Source: an uncultured Parabacteroides sp. (GTDB lineage Bacteria > Bacteroidota > Bacteroidia > Bacteroidales > Tannerellaceae). From it: 64,000 bases of DNA. The position numbers and the translations under genes were made by a program. Positions within the stretch are counted from its first letter, which is position 1, and each line of letters begins with the position of its first letter. Under the pieces are notes generated by a model, which searched no databases, had not been told where the DNA came from, and saw only the letters and a list, made by a program, of their open reading frames with translations. The DNA is taken from assembly GCF_905196875.1 (NCBI RefSeq), contig NZ_CAJJWO010000026.1, positions 1-64,000 of the forward strand, written 5' to 3'. Positions 54,761-62,674 of this stretch are shown here, piece after piece.

Positions 54761-55588
54761 TTAATACTGCTCTTTTTCATTCGGGAAATCCTGTGTCTTC
54801 ACATCCTCGATGTAAGCTTGTACAGCACGAGTGATTTCTTCACCGATATTAGCATATCTACGAAGGAAGCGCGGAGAGAATCCCATGTTGATACCCAGCA
54901 TATCATGCATAACCAAAACCTGTCCGTCTACACCTCCACCGGCACCTATACCAATAATAGGAATAGTCAGCTCAGAAGCGACACGAGCAGCCAGGTCTGC
55001 CGGAATCTTTTCCAACACGATGGCAAAACAGCCGATCTCTTCCAACAGATGTGCATCATCAATCAGCTTCTGTGCTTCAGCCTCTTCACGGGCACGAACT
55101 GTATAAGTACCGAATTTATTAATAGACTGCGGAGTCAAACCCAAATGTCCCATTATAGGTATACCTGCACAAAGGATGCGTTCAATAGATTCTCTTATTT
55201 CACTTCCTCCCTCCAGTTTAATACAATCAGCATGTGTTTCCTTCATGACACGGATAGCGGAAGCCAAAGCCTCTTTCGAATTACCCTGATAGGTACCGAA
55301 AGGCAGATCTACTACTACCAATGCACGATTAACGGCTTTCATAACAGATTTACCATGATAAATCATTTGGTCCAGTGTTATAGGAAGCGTTGTTACATTT
55401 CCGGCCATCACATTTGATGCTGAATCGCCGACCAGGATAACATCCATACCTGCCTGATCGATCAGTTTAGCCATTGAATAATCGTAAGCTGTCAACATGG
55501 ATATTTTTTCTCCACGTTGTTTCATTTCCATCAGGCGATGTGTAGTCACCTTTCTAGTATCATCTAAATCCCTCTTTGCAACTGACAT
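54761..55588 (-). CDS. panB: 3-methyl-2-oxobutanoate hydroxymethyltransferase
   Basis: A 275-residue TIM-barrel enzyme: MLTAYDYSMAKLIDQAGMDVILVGDSASNV, VVVDLPFGTYQG, KLEGGSEI, GIPIMGHLGLTPQSIN and IPIIGIGAGGGVDGQVLVMHDMLG are all family motifs. It makes ketopantoate for pantothenate and CoA synthesis. It has its own promoter box. Confidence 0.97.
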   Translation of the reverse strand: MSVAKRDLDDTRKVTTHRLMEMKQRGEKISMLTAYDYSMAKLIDQAGMDVILVGDSASNVMAGNVTTLPITLDQMIYHGKSVMKAVNRALVVVDLPFGTYQGNSKEALASAIRVMKETHADCIKLEGGSEIRESIERILCAGIPIMGHLGLTPQSINKFGTYTVRAREEAEAQKLIDDAHLLEEIGCFAIVLEKIPADLAARVASELTIPIIGIGAGGGVDGQVLVMHDMLGINMGFSPRFLRRYANIGEEITRAVQAYIEDVKTQDFPNEKEQY

Positions 55589-55616
55589 AATGCTTTTTTA
55601 TTAATTGTTACGGTGG

Positions 55617-55624
55617 CAAAGTTA
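55617..55624 (-). promoter_or_regulatory. -7 box for panB
   Basis: TAACTTTG on the minus strand lies 29 bp before the panB start. A CTTG lies 18 bp upstream of it. Confidence 0.6.
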
Positions 55625-55693
55625 AGGATATTCTGTAATAAGCAAGACAAACAATAAAATATTTATGCCGTACAACATATGTTTATTTTTGTT

Positions 55694-55701
55694 TATCTTT
55701 G
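55694..55701 (+). promoter_or_regulatory. -7 box for the barrel gene at 55739
   Basis: TATCTTTG lies 37 bp before the ATG at 55739, and within the 5' end of the longer frame, which excludes the longer start. Confidence 0.6.
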
Positions 55702-55738
55702 CGCCCGTTTACATTTAACGTTTAAAATACAAGCTAAG

Positions 55739-56254
55739 ATGAAAAAGTTGATTTTTACTTTGGTGGTTGCATTTATGGCAATCATCAGTGCTGATGCACA
55801 GGTTTATGTAGGTGGTTCTTTCAATCTGACTCACAATGGAAACTCAGATGAAACACAGTTTTCTATCGCTCCGGAAGTTGGTTATCATCTGACTGAAAAT
55901 TGGGCTATCGCTGCCGAAATCGGTTATTCTCATTTTAAAATAGATGGAGTAAAAGGGAATGCTTTCCACTTCGCTCCTTATGCCCGCTACTCTTTCTTCG
56001 AAAAAGGAATCGTTCGTTTGTTCGTTGATGGTGGTGTAGGAGTTTCTACTTATATAAAGAAGCATGGTAACAATGTCAACGGTTTCGAAGTTGGTGTCAA
56101 GCCAGGTATTGCTATTGAAATCTGCGAACATCTGTCATTCGTTACCAAATACGGATTTGCTGGTTACCGCGATGATTACAAATATGGCAACAGCGTATCC
56201 GGTATCAGCCTAAGTTCAGAAGACCTGACATTCGGTTTCCACTACGAATTTTAG
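55739..56254 (+). CDS. Small outer-membrane beta-barrel protein
   Basis: A 171-residue barrel with signal peptide MKKLIFTLVVAFMAIISADAQ and short alternating strands: GSFNLTHNG, APEVGYHLTENWAIAAEIGYSHF, VDGGVGVSTYI, and a terminal DLTFGFHYEF with the C-terminal Phe. It is of the OprF/OmpX-like porin superfamily. The precise function is unknown. It is followed by a 22-bp-period palindromic element. Confidence 0.85.
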   Translation: MKKLIFTLVVAFMAIISADAQVYVGGSFNLTHNGNSDETQFSIAPEVGYHLTENWAIAAEIGYSHFKIDGVKGNAFHFAPYARYSFFEKGIVRLFVDGGVGVSTYIKKHGNNVNGFEVGVKPGIAIEICEHLSFVTKYGFAGYRDDYKYGNSVSGISLSSEDLTFGFHYEF

Positions 56255-56263
56255 GCTATCTCC

Positions 56264-56337
56264 AAAAGTGTTTCACCCTAATGAAACAGTTGTTCCACCT
56301 AGGAGAAACAGTTGTTTCATTAGGGTGAAACACTTTT
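56264..56337. repeat. Three palindromic units with 22-bp period inside a 25-bp stem
   Basis: GTTTC-N8-GAAAC-type units start at 56270, 56292 and 56314, 22 bp apart (the middle one reads GTTCC on its left). The outer arms 56264-56288 and 56313-56337 are perfect inverted repeats of 25 bp. Two genes flank it, both rightward. Confidence 0.85.
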
Positions 56338-56390
56338 TACCCCCAAGACACATTCTTTCCCCAAAACATCCGCCAGTCCAAAACATTCCG

Positions 56391-56398
56391 TATATTTG
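56391..56398 (+). promoter_or_regulatory. -7 box for the double-GNAT gene
   Basis: TATATTTG lies 21 bp before the ATG at 56420, so the gene has its own promoter after the palindromic element. Confidence 0.55.
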
Positions 56399-56419
56399 TG
56401 TCTTTTGAAAGGGGAATAT

Positions 56420-57496
56420 ATGGACAACAAAAATATCACATCTAACTTACAATTCCGAAAGGCCGAAGAAGCAGACCTCGAACGTATCTGGGTCATTATC
56501 GGACAAGCCAAAGCACAAATGCGCCAGCTGGGTAGCCATCAGTGGGATGAACATTATCCGACCTTCGAAACAATCCAGCAAGATATAGAAACTGGAAACG
56601 GCTATGTTTTCTGCAAAGGAAATACGGTTGTGGCATACGGTGTTATCTCCTTCGACGGAGAGCCGGTCTACAATGACATTGATGGACAATGGACGAATGA
56701 ATTACCTTATATGATTGTCCACCGTTTGGCTGTTGCCGATGAAATGAAACATCAGGGAATGGCTAAGCGTTTTATGCTGGAAGCCGAAGAGGTCAGTCGT
56801 CAGAAAGGAATCTATAACTTCCGCGTCGATACAAATTATGACAATGAATATATGCTTCACCTGATCGATTCGCTGGGATTCCAATATACAGGAGAGGTTC
56901 GTTACAGAGGTAATAATATAAGGAAAGCGTTCGAGAAATGTATTTATCCTTATGCCTCGTCTTTCGGAGTTCCGGGCTACACTATCCGTGAAGCTATTTA
57001 TGAAGATGCCGGAATCATTTTCGATGCAATAGATAAAAACCGCGACGACTTACGGACCTGGTTACCTTTTGTCGATGGCCTGAAAAGTGTTGGCGATGAA
57101 CAAGCCTTCCTTTCCTCATCGTTACAGGTGCCGTATGAAGAACGGGATATCGTATATATGATTGAAAAAGGGAAAAATATTTGCGGACTGATCGGTTTTC
57201 ATTTCTCAGACCGCGCCAACCATCGTACGGAAATAGGTTATTGGCTACTTCCTGAATACAGAGGAAAAGGTCTTGTTACCCGGGCCGTACATCACCTATG
57301 CCTGTTAGCTTTCTTTGAAAAAGGTTTCAATCGTATCCAAATAAGATGTGCCGTAGGCAATGCAGCCAGCAATGCCATTCCCCAACGCTTAGGATTCAAG
57401 CAAGAAGGTACGGAACGCGACGGCGAACTTTTAATAAACGGTGAATACACAGATATTAATGTATATAGTATCTTGAAAAAGGATATTGCAGAATAA
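56420..57496 (+). CDS. Protein with two GNAT acetyltransferase domains
   Basis: A 358-residue protein. The first GNAT domain (about 10-165) has LPYMIVHRLAVADEMKHQGMAKRFMLEAEEVSRQKG. The second (about 180-355) is RimJ/RimL-like, with EIGYWLLPEYRGKGLVTRAVHHLCLLAFF and NRIQIRCAVGNAASNAIPQRLGF. Both keep the acetyl-CoA loop (Q/R-x-x-G-x-A/G). The fusion suggests two linked acetyl transfers or an in-built dimer. The substrate is unknown. The ATG at 56420 is preferred over the TTG at 56396, which overlaps the promoter. Confidence 0.88.
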   Translation: MDNKNITSNLQFRKAEEADLERIWVIIGQAKAQMRQLGSHQWDEHYPTFETIQQDIETGNGYVFCKGNTVVAYGVISFDGEPVYNDIDGQWTNELPYMIVHRLAVADEMKHQGMAKRFMLEAEEVSRQKGIYNFRVDTNYDNEYMLHLIDSLGFQYTGEVRYRGNNIRKAFEKCIYPYASSFGVPGYTIREAIYEDAGIIFDAIDKNRDDLRTWLPFVDGLKSVGDEQAFLSSSLQVPYEERDIVYMIEKGKNICGLIGFHFSDRANHRTEIGYWLLPEYRGKGLVTRAVHHLCLLAFFEKGFNRIQIRCAVGNAASNAIPQRLGFKQEGTERDGELLINGEYTDINVYSILKKDIAE

Positions 57497-57527
57497 ATAA
57501 TCAAAAACAGAGATATTCAATTTATTT

Positions 57528-57995
57528 ATGGAACAAGAAATTCAATTAAACGAGCACAACAAAGCCGAGTATCCACCTATGCACACAGCCGAACATATTC
57601 TTAACCAGACGATGGTCCGGATGTTCGGTTGTCCCCGTTCCAGGAATGCCCATATAGAAAGAAAAAAGAGCAAGTGCGATTATGAATTAACAGAAGCGCC
57701 TACTGCAGAAATGATGGCAGAAGTAGAACGACGGATAAACGAAGTGATAAATCAACATCTACCTGTAACAATCGACTTTATCCCTAAATCGGAAGCCGGT
57801 GCCATTGTCGATCTCAGCAAATTACCGGAAGAAGCCAGCGATACACTACGCATCGTTCGTGTTGGTGATTACGATGCTTGTGCATGCATTGGCGCCCACG
57901 TCGGCAATACCTCCGAAATAGGACGGTTCAAACTGCTGAATTATGATTATGCAGACGGAAGATTACGCCTGCGCTTTAAGCTGGAAGCCATATAA
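57528..57995 (+). CDS. AlaX-like tRNA-editing domain protein
   Basis: A 155-residue protein with the editing-domain zinc motifs HTAEHILNQTMVRMF and CACIGAHVGNTSEIG, as in AlaX and the second additional domain of alanyl/threonyl-tRNA synthetases. It probably hydrolyses mischarged tRNA in trans. It starts 31 bp after the GNAT gene and may be cotranscribed with it. Confidence 0.88.
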   Translation: MEQEIQLNEHNKAEYPPMHTAEHILNQTMVRMFGCPRSRNAHIERKKSKCDYELTEAPTAEMMAEVERRINEVINQHLPVTIDFIPKSEAGAIVDLSKLPEEASDTLRIVRVGDYDACACIGAHVGNTSEIGRFKLLNYDYADGRLRLRFKLEAI

Positions 57996-58023
57996 CGAAA
58001 AGATAGATATACAATGAATAAAG

Positions 58024-58058
58024 AAAGGCTCTCATCCCTACATCGGATAAGAGCCTTT
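58024..58058. terminator. Bidirectional terminator between convergent genes
   Basis: AAAGGCTCT / AGAGCCTTT form a 9-bp stem with a 17-nt loop, between the AlaX-like gene and the ABC permease gene. Confidence 0.8.
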
Positions 58059-58072
58059 TCTAATTTATCAAA

Positions 58073-59029
58073 TTACCGGGAACGAACTTCTCTCCTCATA
58101 AAAGACAAATATGATAAAGCGAAACAAACAACCGTCGCCGCAATCAGCCCGGTCAATTGCGGCCAGACAACCATCAGGCTCTGTCCTAAAGGCAACGGAC
58201 TGGGAATAGCTCCATGAACCTGCTCCATAGTCAACGGCCCCAGACTTCTGACAGAAGGCATCAGCAATGTGGTCGTTGCGTCACTGAACAACTGGCTCGG
58301 TGCAAAACGTAACAGATTAAGCATAAAGCGCTGGTAATTGATTATCTGATAATCGCTGGCAAATCCGGAAGGACTGAGTGCTTTTCCTATCAAATTAATG
58401 ATCATATTATAAAAAACACTGAAAAACAACCAGATCGCCACACAGGCCAATGCAGAAGTCGCCGCCTGACGGAATTGTATGGAAAAGAATATCGACAAAT
58501 TCAGCCAGAAGGCTACATAGAAGATACTAACAATAATAAAGAACACCATCCTTAGAAACTCTTCTGCCGTTGGCGGAATACCGATAGCAATCAATCCAAA
58601 GCCCATAACCAGAAAGCCTAACGAGAACAGCATAATCGCTATCACGATCAGAGCTCCCACAAACTTCGCATTGATCAGATAATCCCGATGAATCGGCTGT
58701 GACAGGATACGGCTAAGCGTACCTCTGTTTTGCTCCGAATTGATCGCATCGAATCCGAGGGCGATTCCTAACAATGGCCCTAAAAAGCTGATAAATACGA
58801 CAAAGGAGGGCAACGTTCCATCTGATACGGTAAACAGCTTCAGAAACAAGAATGCATTATCCGGATCATTCGGTTTAATAGAAGCACCGATATTAGTAAG
58901 GGCTGTGTACAACGATCCCATACAAGTCAACGCTATAATGACGATCAGAATAATAAACCGCCAGCTTCTCACATGGTCAGAAACTTCCTTGTTTACAATT
59001 ACCCAAAAAGGATGATATATTCTATTCAT
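58073..59029 (-). CDS. ABC-2 type transporter permease
   Basis: A 318-residue membrane protein with about six helices: an N-terminal one (IILIVIIALTCMGSLYTAL), then PLLGIALGFDAINSEQNRGTLSRILSQPIHRDYLINAKFVGAL, the typical cytoplasmic motif of ABC-2 permeases. The ATG at 59029 overlaps the ATPase stop by 8 bp and fits translational coupling; the longer frame is unlikely. It is the membrane half of a three-gene exporter operon. Confidence 0.92.
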   Translation of the reverse strand: MNRIYHPFWVIVNKEVSDHVRSWRFIILIVIIALTCMGSLYTALTNIGASIKPNDPDNAFLFLKLFTVSDGTLPSFVVFISFLGPLLGIALGFDAINSEQNRGTLSRILSQPIHRDYLINAKFVGALIVIAIMLFSLGFLVMGFGLIAIGIPPTAEEFLRMVFFIIVSIFYVAFWLNLSIFFSIQFRQAATSALACVAIWLFFSVFYNMIINLIGKALSPSGFASDYQIINYQRFMLNLLRFAPSQLFSDATTTLLMPSVRSLGPLTMEQVHGAIPSPLPLGQSLMVVWPQLTGLIAATVVCFALSYLSFMRREVRSR

Positions 59030-59762
59030 GATCTTTACCTCCTTCGAAATAACGATTATAAATATGTTCGAGCGCATGTTCTTCTTTTTGTAACTCGGCC
59101 AGTCTGATATCAGCCAGTAGTTTACCACCGCTAAATAACCCAACCCGGTTACAAACCTGCTGAACCTGGTCCAGATGATGAGAAGAGAATAAGACCGTCA
59201 ACCCATCCTCATGGCTCAACTGATGAATTAAATCCATAAATTCGCGTACACCGGACGGATCTATTCCCGATGTCGGTTCATCCAGAATAATTACTTCCGG
59301 CTCTTTTATCAACACATCGGCCAGTCCCAGACGCTGACGCATACCCCGGGAATATTTCCCGGCTTTCTTCTTTCCTTCATTAGTCAACCCTACCCTGTCT
59401 AGTAGCTGCTCCGCTTTCTGTATCGCTTCGCTTTTGGGAATACCGTTCAGCTGAGCCGTGTAAACCAGGTTCTCTATTCCGGTCATATCATCATAAAAAC
59501 CTACATCTTCGGGTAGATAACCGACTTTCCTTTTCACCTCTATCGGATGGGTAGTCGAATCTATACCACAGACCTTTACTGACCCGGAAGTAGGTTCGGT
59601 CAGTCCGAGCATCATCAGGATAGTTGTTGATTTACCCGCACCATTAGGACCAAGCAAACCAAATATATCACCTTTCTCAACAGTGAGATTCAAATCATTC
59701 ACTGCTGTAAAACCTCCGTACTTCTTTGTCAAGCCGGTTAGTTCGATAACATGCTGGCACAT
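59022..59762 (-). CDS. ABC transporter ATP-binding protein
   Basis: A 246-residue ATPase: Walker A GPNGAGKSTTI, Q-loop VGYLPED, signature YSRGMRQRLGLADVLI, Walker B VIILDEPTSGIDP and switch His in SSHHLD. It energises the downstream ABC-2 permease. It begins 3 bp after the NEW3-domain gene. The substrate is not known; the NEW3 protein hints at a surface polymer or protein. Confidence 0.95.
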   Translation of the reverse strand: MCQHVIELTGLTKKYGGFTAVNDLNLTVEKGDIFGLLGPNGAGKSTTILMMLGLTEPTSGSVKVCGIDSTTHPIEVKRKVGYLPEDVGFYDDMTGIENLVYTAQLNGIPKSEAIQKAEQLLDRVGLTNEGKKKAGKYSRGMRQRLGLADVLIKEPEVIILDEPTSGIDPSGVREFMDLIHQLSHEDGLTVLFSSHHLDQVQQVCNRVGLFSGGKLLADIRLAELQKEEHALEHIYNRYFEGGKDHE

Positions 59763-59765
59763 GGC

Positions 59766-60920
59766 TTACCTCCTTCCGTATTTGCGGAACAGATAATACA
59801 CACCACCTAATACTACCACTATAATAAATACACCGACCCATCCCCAGACCATCGGGGTCTTTACGGAGATACGGAAATCTGCAGTAGCATTAACTTCCGG
59901 CGTCTTTGCTTCCATTTTTGTAACATAATCGCCCGGAAGCGCCTTTTTGGAAGCTTTTACGATAGCCACCACATTTGTACTCTGTCCTGCCCCCAGTTTT
60001 ACGACCTTGGCCGGATCGAAAGAGACTTCCCAGTCTACCGGTTTGCTTGCTGAAAATGTTACATCTTTCAACTCACCGGAACCGTTATTTTTTACTACCA
60101 GATCTATCCGCTTGGTATCGCCGGCCGTTATATCCGAACTAAGCAATCCCCTCGGTGTCGTCAGTTCCATTTCATAGGAACCGGTGATGACTACTTCCAG
60201 TTCCAGATCGGCAGAAGTAGAACCCGTCGATGCATGAACGGGGATTTTATAAGTTCCTGCTGCTACATTTGCCGGAGGATTTATATCAATCGTAATATTC
60301 TGCGTAGCATTGGGTTCCACCTGGGCAGAAGTAGCTTGTTTGTAGTTAGGCTTGAAAACAACATTCCATCCACGCTGCACATCTGCCGTCAGGGCATAAA
60401 GTTGTTGTTCCGCAGTACGGTTCTTGATCGTTGCATTAAAGGTAAAAGTAGATTTGGAGTTACCCTCCATATTCGGCTGAGTTGTTGTAAAATCAGTCTG
60501 ATAAGTTCCCTGCTTGGAAACAGTGATGCTAAGCGGAAGTTTTGCCATGCCATCGGCCAAAACCGTAAAATGATAAGTCCCCTTATTCACTTTCACCGGC
60601 ACTTCCACTTTCAGGGAAAAATTCTTCTTCTCATCCGGTAGAACCGAAAGCTGGCTGATCGAATATCCTCCGGACTTTACTTCATAACTCCACCCCCGAG
60701 GCATTCCCTCGACAGAGATAGTCGCGTTCTTCACTTCGTCACTCTTGTTAATGACGTCAATACTGTAATCGATCGACTCCCCCGGCGGAACCGCTATCTT
60801 TGTGTAGGGAGTGTACAACATCACGCTCTTTTCAGAATCATCAGCGTGAACTTTACTACAAGGGATTATTCCCAATAACAGTACAAATAATAGGTTTAAA
60901 CAGTTAATTTGCATTTTCAT
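59766..60920 (-). CDS. Membrane-anchored protein with three NEW3-like domains
   Basis: A 384-residue protein: signal peptide (ending KVHAD), three beta-sandwich repeats of about 110 residues, each with a YSIDVINKSDEVKNATISVEG- or IDLVVKNNGSGELKDVTFSAS-type opening and a GTYHFTVLADG- or GTYKIPVHAS-type strand, then one C-terminal helix (WVGVFIIVVVLGGVYYLF) and a basic tail. NEW3 domains often accompany ABC-2 exporters in archaea and bacteria. It heads the ABC operon. Confidence 0.85.
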   Translation of the reverse strand: MKMQINCLNLLFVLLLGIIPCSKVHADDSEKSVMLYTPYTKIAVPPGESIDYSIDVINKSDEVKNATISVEGMPRGWSYEVKSGGYSISQLSVLPDEKKNFSLKVEVPVKVNKGTYHFTVLADGMAKLPLSITVSKQGTYQTDFTTTQPNMEGNSKSTFTFNATIKNRTAEQQLYALTADVQRGWNVVFKPNYKQATSAQVEPNATQNITIDINPPANVAAGTYKIPVHASTGSTSADLELEVVITGSYEMELTTPRGLLSSDITAGDTKRIDLVVKNNGSGELKDVTFSASKPVDWEVSFDPAKVVKLGAGQSTNVVAIVKASKKALPGDYVTKMEAKTPEVNATADFRISVKTPMVWGWVGVFIIVVVLGGVYYLFRKYGRR

Positions 60921-60966
60921 AATGATTTTTATAGAGTATACAAAAATGATTACTTATTAGCCGGGG

Positions 60967-60974
60967 CAAATATA
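60967..60974 (-). promoter_or_regulatory. -7 box for the ABC operon
   Basis: TATATTTG on the minus strand lies 47 bp before the NEW3 gene start. Confidence 0.5.
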
Positions 60975-61165
60975 TATACAGAGAGTATTAGATACTTTTA
61001 AAAGAATTAAAAAAAAACTATCGTACAAACATTTCCTTTCCTAATCCGGTAAAGTTCTGTTATGGATGCGATAACCAACGAAGCTTTCCTATACATTATA
61101 TATAGATACCCCCCAAAGAAGCCATTTGTATGCTAAACAGACCGAATTATTCTGCAAATGTAACA

Positions 61166-61194
61166 TTGAAATAAAATATTTTTATGTAAGTTTG
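61166..61194 (+). promoter_or_regulatory. pgk promoter
   Basis: TTG (61166-61168) and -7 TAAGTTTG (61187-61194) are 18 bp apart, about 50 bp before the pgk ATG. Confidence 0.6.
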
Positions 61195-61241
61195 CGAGCG
61201 CTAAGAAAGACATTTTATACAGAAATTTAAATACAAGAGTT

Positions 61242-62513
61242 ATGCAATCAATTGACAATTTCAATTTTGCCGGCAAAAAGGCATTTGTAAGAGTTGACTT
61301 CAACGTTCCATTGGACGAAAACTTCAACATCACAGACGACACTCGTATTCGTGCCGCTCTTCCTACTCTTAAGAAGATCCTGGCAGACGGTGGCAGTGTA
61401 ATCATAGGTTCTCACCTGGGCCGTCCGAAAGGCGTTACTGATAAATTTTCACTGAAACATATTTTGGGTCGTGTATCTGAATTACTGGGCGTAGAAGTTC
61501 AGTTTGCTAACGACTGTATTGGTGAAGAAGCTGGCGCTAAGGCTGCTGCTCTGCAACCGGGCGAAGCTTTATTGCTGGAAAACCTTCGTTTCTATGCTGA
61601 AGAAGAAGGCAAACCGAGAGGTCTGGCAGAAGATGCAACAGACGACGAAAAGAAAGCTGCTAAAAAAGCAGTAAAAGAAAGCCAGAAAGAATTCACTAAG
61701 AGATTGGCTTCTTATGCTGACTGCTATGTAAACGATGCATTCGGTACTGCTCACCGTGCTCACGCTTCTACGGCGCTGATCGCTGATTACTTCGATGCCG
61801 ACCACAAAATGTTCGGTTACCTGATGGAAAAAGAAGTAAAAGCTGTAGAAAAAGTAATGAACGACATCGCTCGTCCGTTTACTGCTATCATGGGTGGTTC
61901 TAAAGTTTCTTCTAAAATCGAAATCATCGAAAACCTGCTGAACAAGGTAGATAACCTGATCGTAACAGGTGGTATGACTTATACTTTCACTAAGGCTCAG
62001 GGGGGCAAGATCGGTAACTCTATCGTTGAAGACGATAAACTGGATCTGGCTCTCGACCTGATGAAGAAAGCAAAAGAAAAAGGTGTAAACTTGGTATTGG
62101 CTGTCGACGCTAAGATCGCTGACGCTTTCAGTAACGACGCTAACACTAAATATGCTAACGTTAACGAAATTCCTGACGGATGGGAAGGTCTTGACATCGG
62201 CCCTAAGACTATCGAAATCTACGCTGACGTTATCAAAAAATCTAAGACTATCCTTTGGAACGGTCCTACAGGCGTATTCGAATTCGAAAACTTCACTGAT
62301 GGTTCTCGTGCAGTAGGTAACGCTATCGTTGAAGCTACTAAGAACGGTGCATTCTCTCTTGTTGGTGGTGGCGACTCTGTTGCCTGCGTTAACAAGTTCG
62401 GTATTGCAAGCGAAGTATCTTATGTATCTACAGGTGGTGGTGCTTTGCTGGAAGCTATCGAAGGAAAAGTCCTGCCAGGTATCGCAGCTGTTAAAGGCGA
62501 ACCGTATAAATAA
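61242..62513 (+). CDS. pgk: Phosphoglycerate kinase
   Basis: A 423-residue glycolytic kinase. FVRVDFNVPLDENFNITDDTRI, GSHLGRPKG, the PGEALLLENLRFY segment, ADCYVNDAFGTAHRAHAST and the C-terminal nucleotide site GGGDSVACVNKFG are all canonical. The insert around EDATDDEKKAAKKAVKESQKE is usual in Bacteroidetes. Codon use is strongly biased (GCT, AAA, GAA), as expected of a highly expressed gene. Confidence 0.98.
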   Translation: MQSIDNFNFAGKKAFVRVDFNVPLDENFNITDDTRIRAALPTLKKILADGGSVIIGSHLGRPKGVTDKFSLKHILGRVSELLGVEVQFANDCIGEEAGAKAAALQPGEALLLENLRFYAEEEGKPRGLAEDATDDEKKAAKKAVKESQKEFTKRLASYADCYVNDAFGTAHRAHASTALIADYFDADHKMFGYLMEKEVKAVEKVMNDIARPFTAIMGGSKVSSKIEIIENLLNKVDNLIVTGGMTYTFTKAQGGKIGNSIVEDDKLDLALDLMKKAKEKGVNLVLAVDAKIADAFSNDANTKYANVNEIPDGWEGLDIGPKTIEIYADVIKKSKTILWNGPTGVFEFENFTDGSRAVGNAIVEATKNGAFSLVGGGDSVACVNKFGIASEVSYVSTGGGALLEAIEGKVLPGIAAVKGEPYK

Positions 62514-62537
62514 GAAGTATTTTCTTATTAAATAAAG

Positions 62538-62570
62538 AAGGCTGTCAGAAATGAATCGGACAGCCTTTAT
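62538..62570 (+). terminator. Intrinsic terminator after pgk
   Basis: AAGGCTGTC / GACAGCCTT form a 9-bp stem with a 12-nt loop, followed by a T-rich tract. Confidence 0.85.
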
Positions 62571-62598
62571 TTATTTTATTTCCTTCCGATGCCACAAA

Positions 62599-62662
62599 AG
62601 TTTCATAGGCATGAAACTTTTGTTTCTCTAAGGTGAAACAGTTGTTTCATGCCTATGAAACT
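62599..62662. repeat. Three palindromic units with exact 22-bp period
   Basis: GTTTC-N8-GAAAC units of 18 bp start at 62600, 62622 and 62644, exactly 22 bp apart. Units 1 and 3 are perfect reverse complements, so 62599-62617 and 62644-62662 also form a 19-bp stem. The element lies between convergent pgk and the oxidoreductase gene, beyond a complete pgk terminator. Confidence 0.88.
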
Positions 62663-62674
62663 AATTAAAAACAA

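Larger units (their letters stand above)
60921..61241. other. Divergent promoter region before pgk
   Basis: This 321-bp gap carries the promoter of the ABC operon leftward and of pgk rightward. A small GTTAT/ATAAC hairpin near 61050 and an A-run are the only other features seen. Confidence 0.55.

Noticed and set aside
53248..55588. Cobalamin riboswitch near the B12 genes
   Set aside because: I found no B12-box-like sequence in the gap before cbiA; it holds only the 22-bp-period array.
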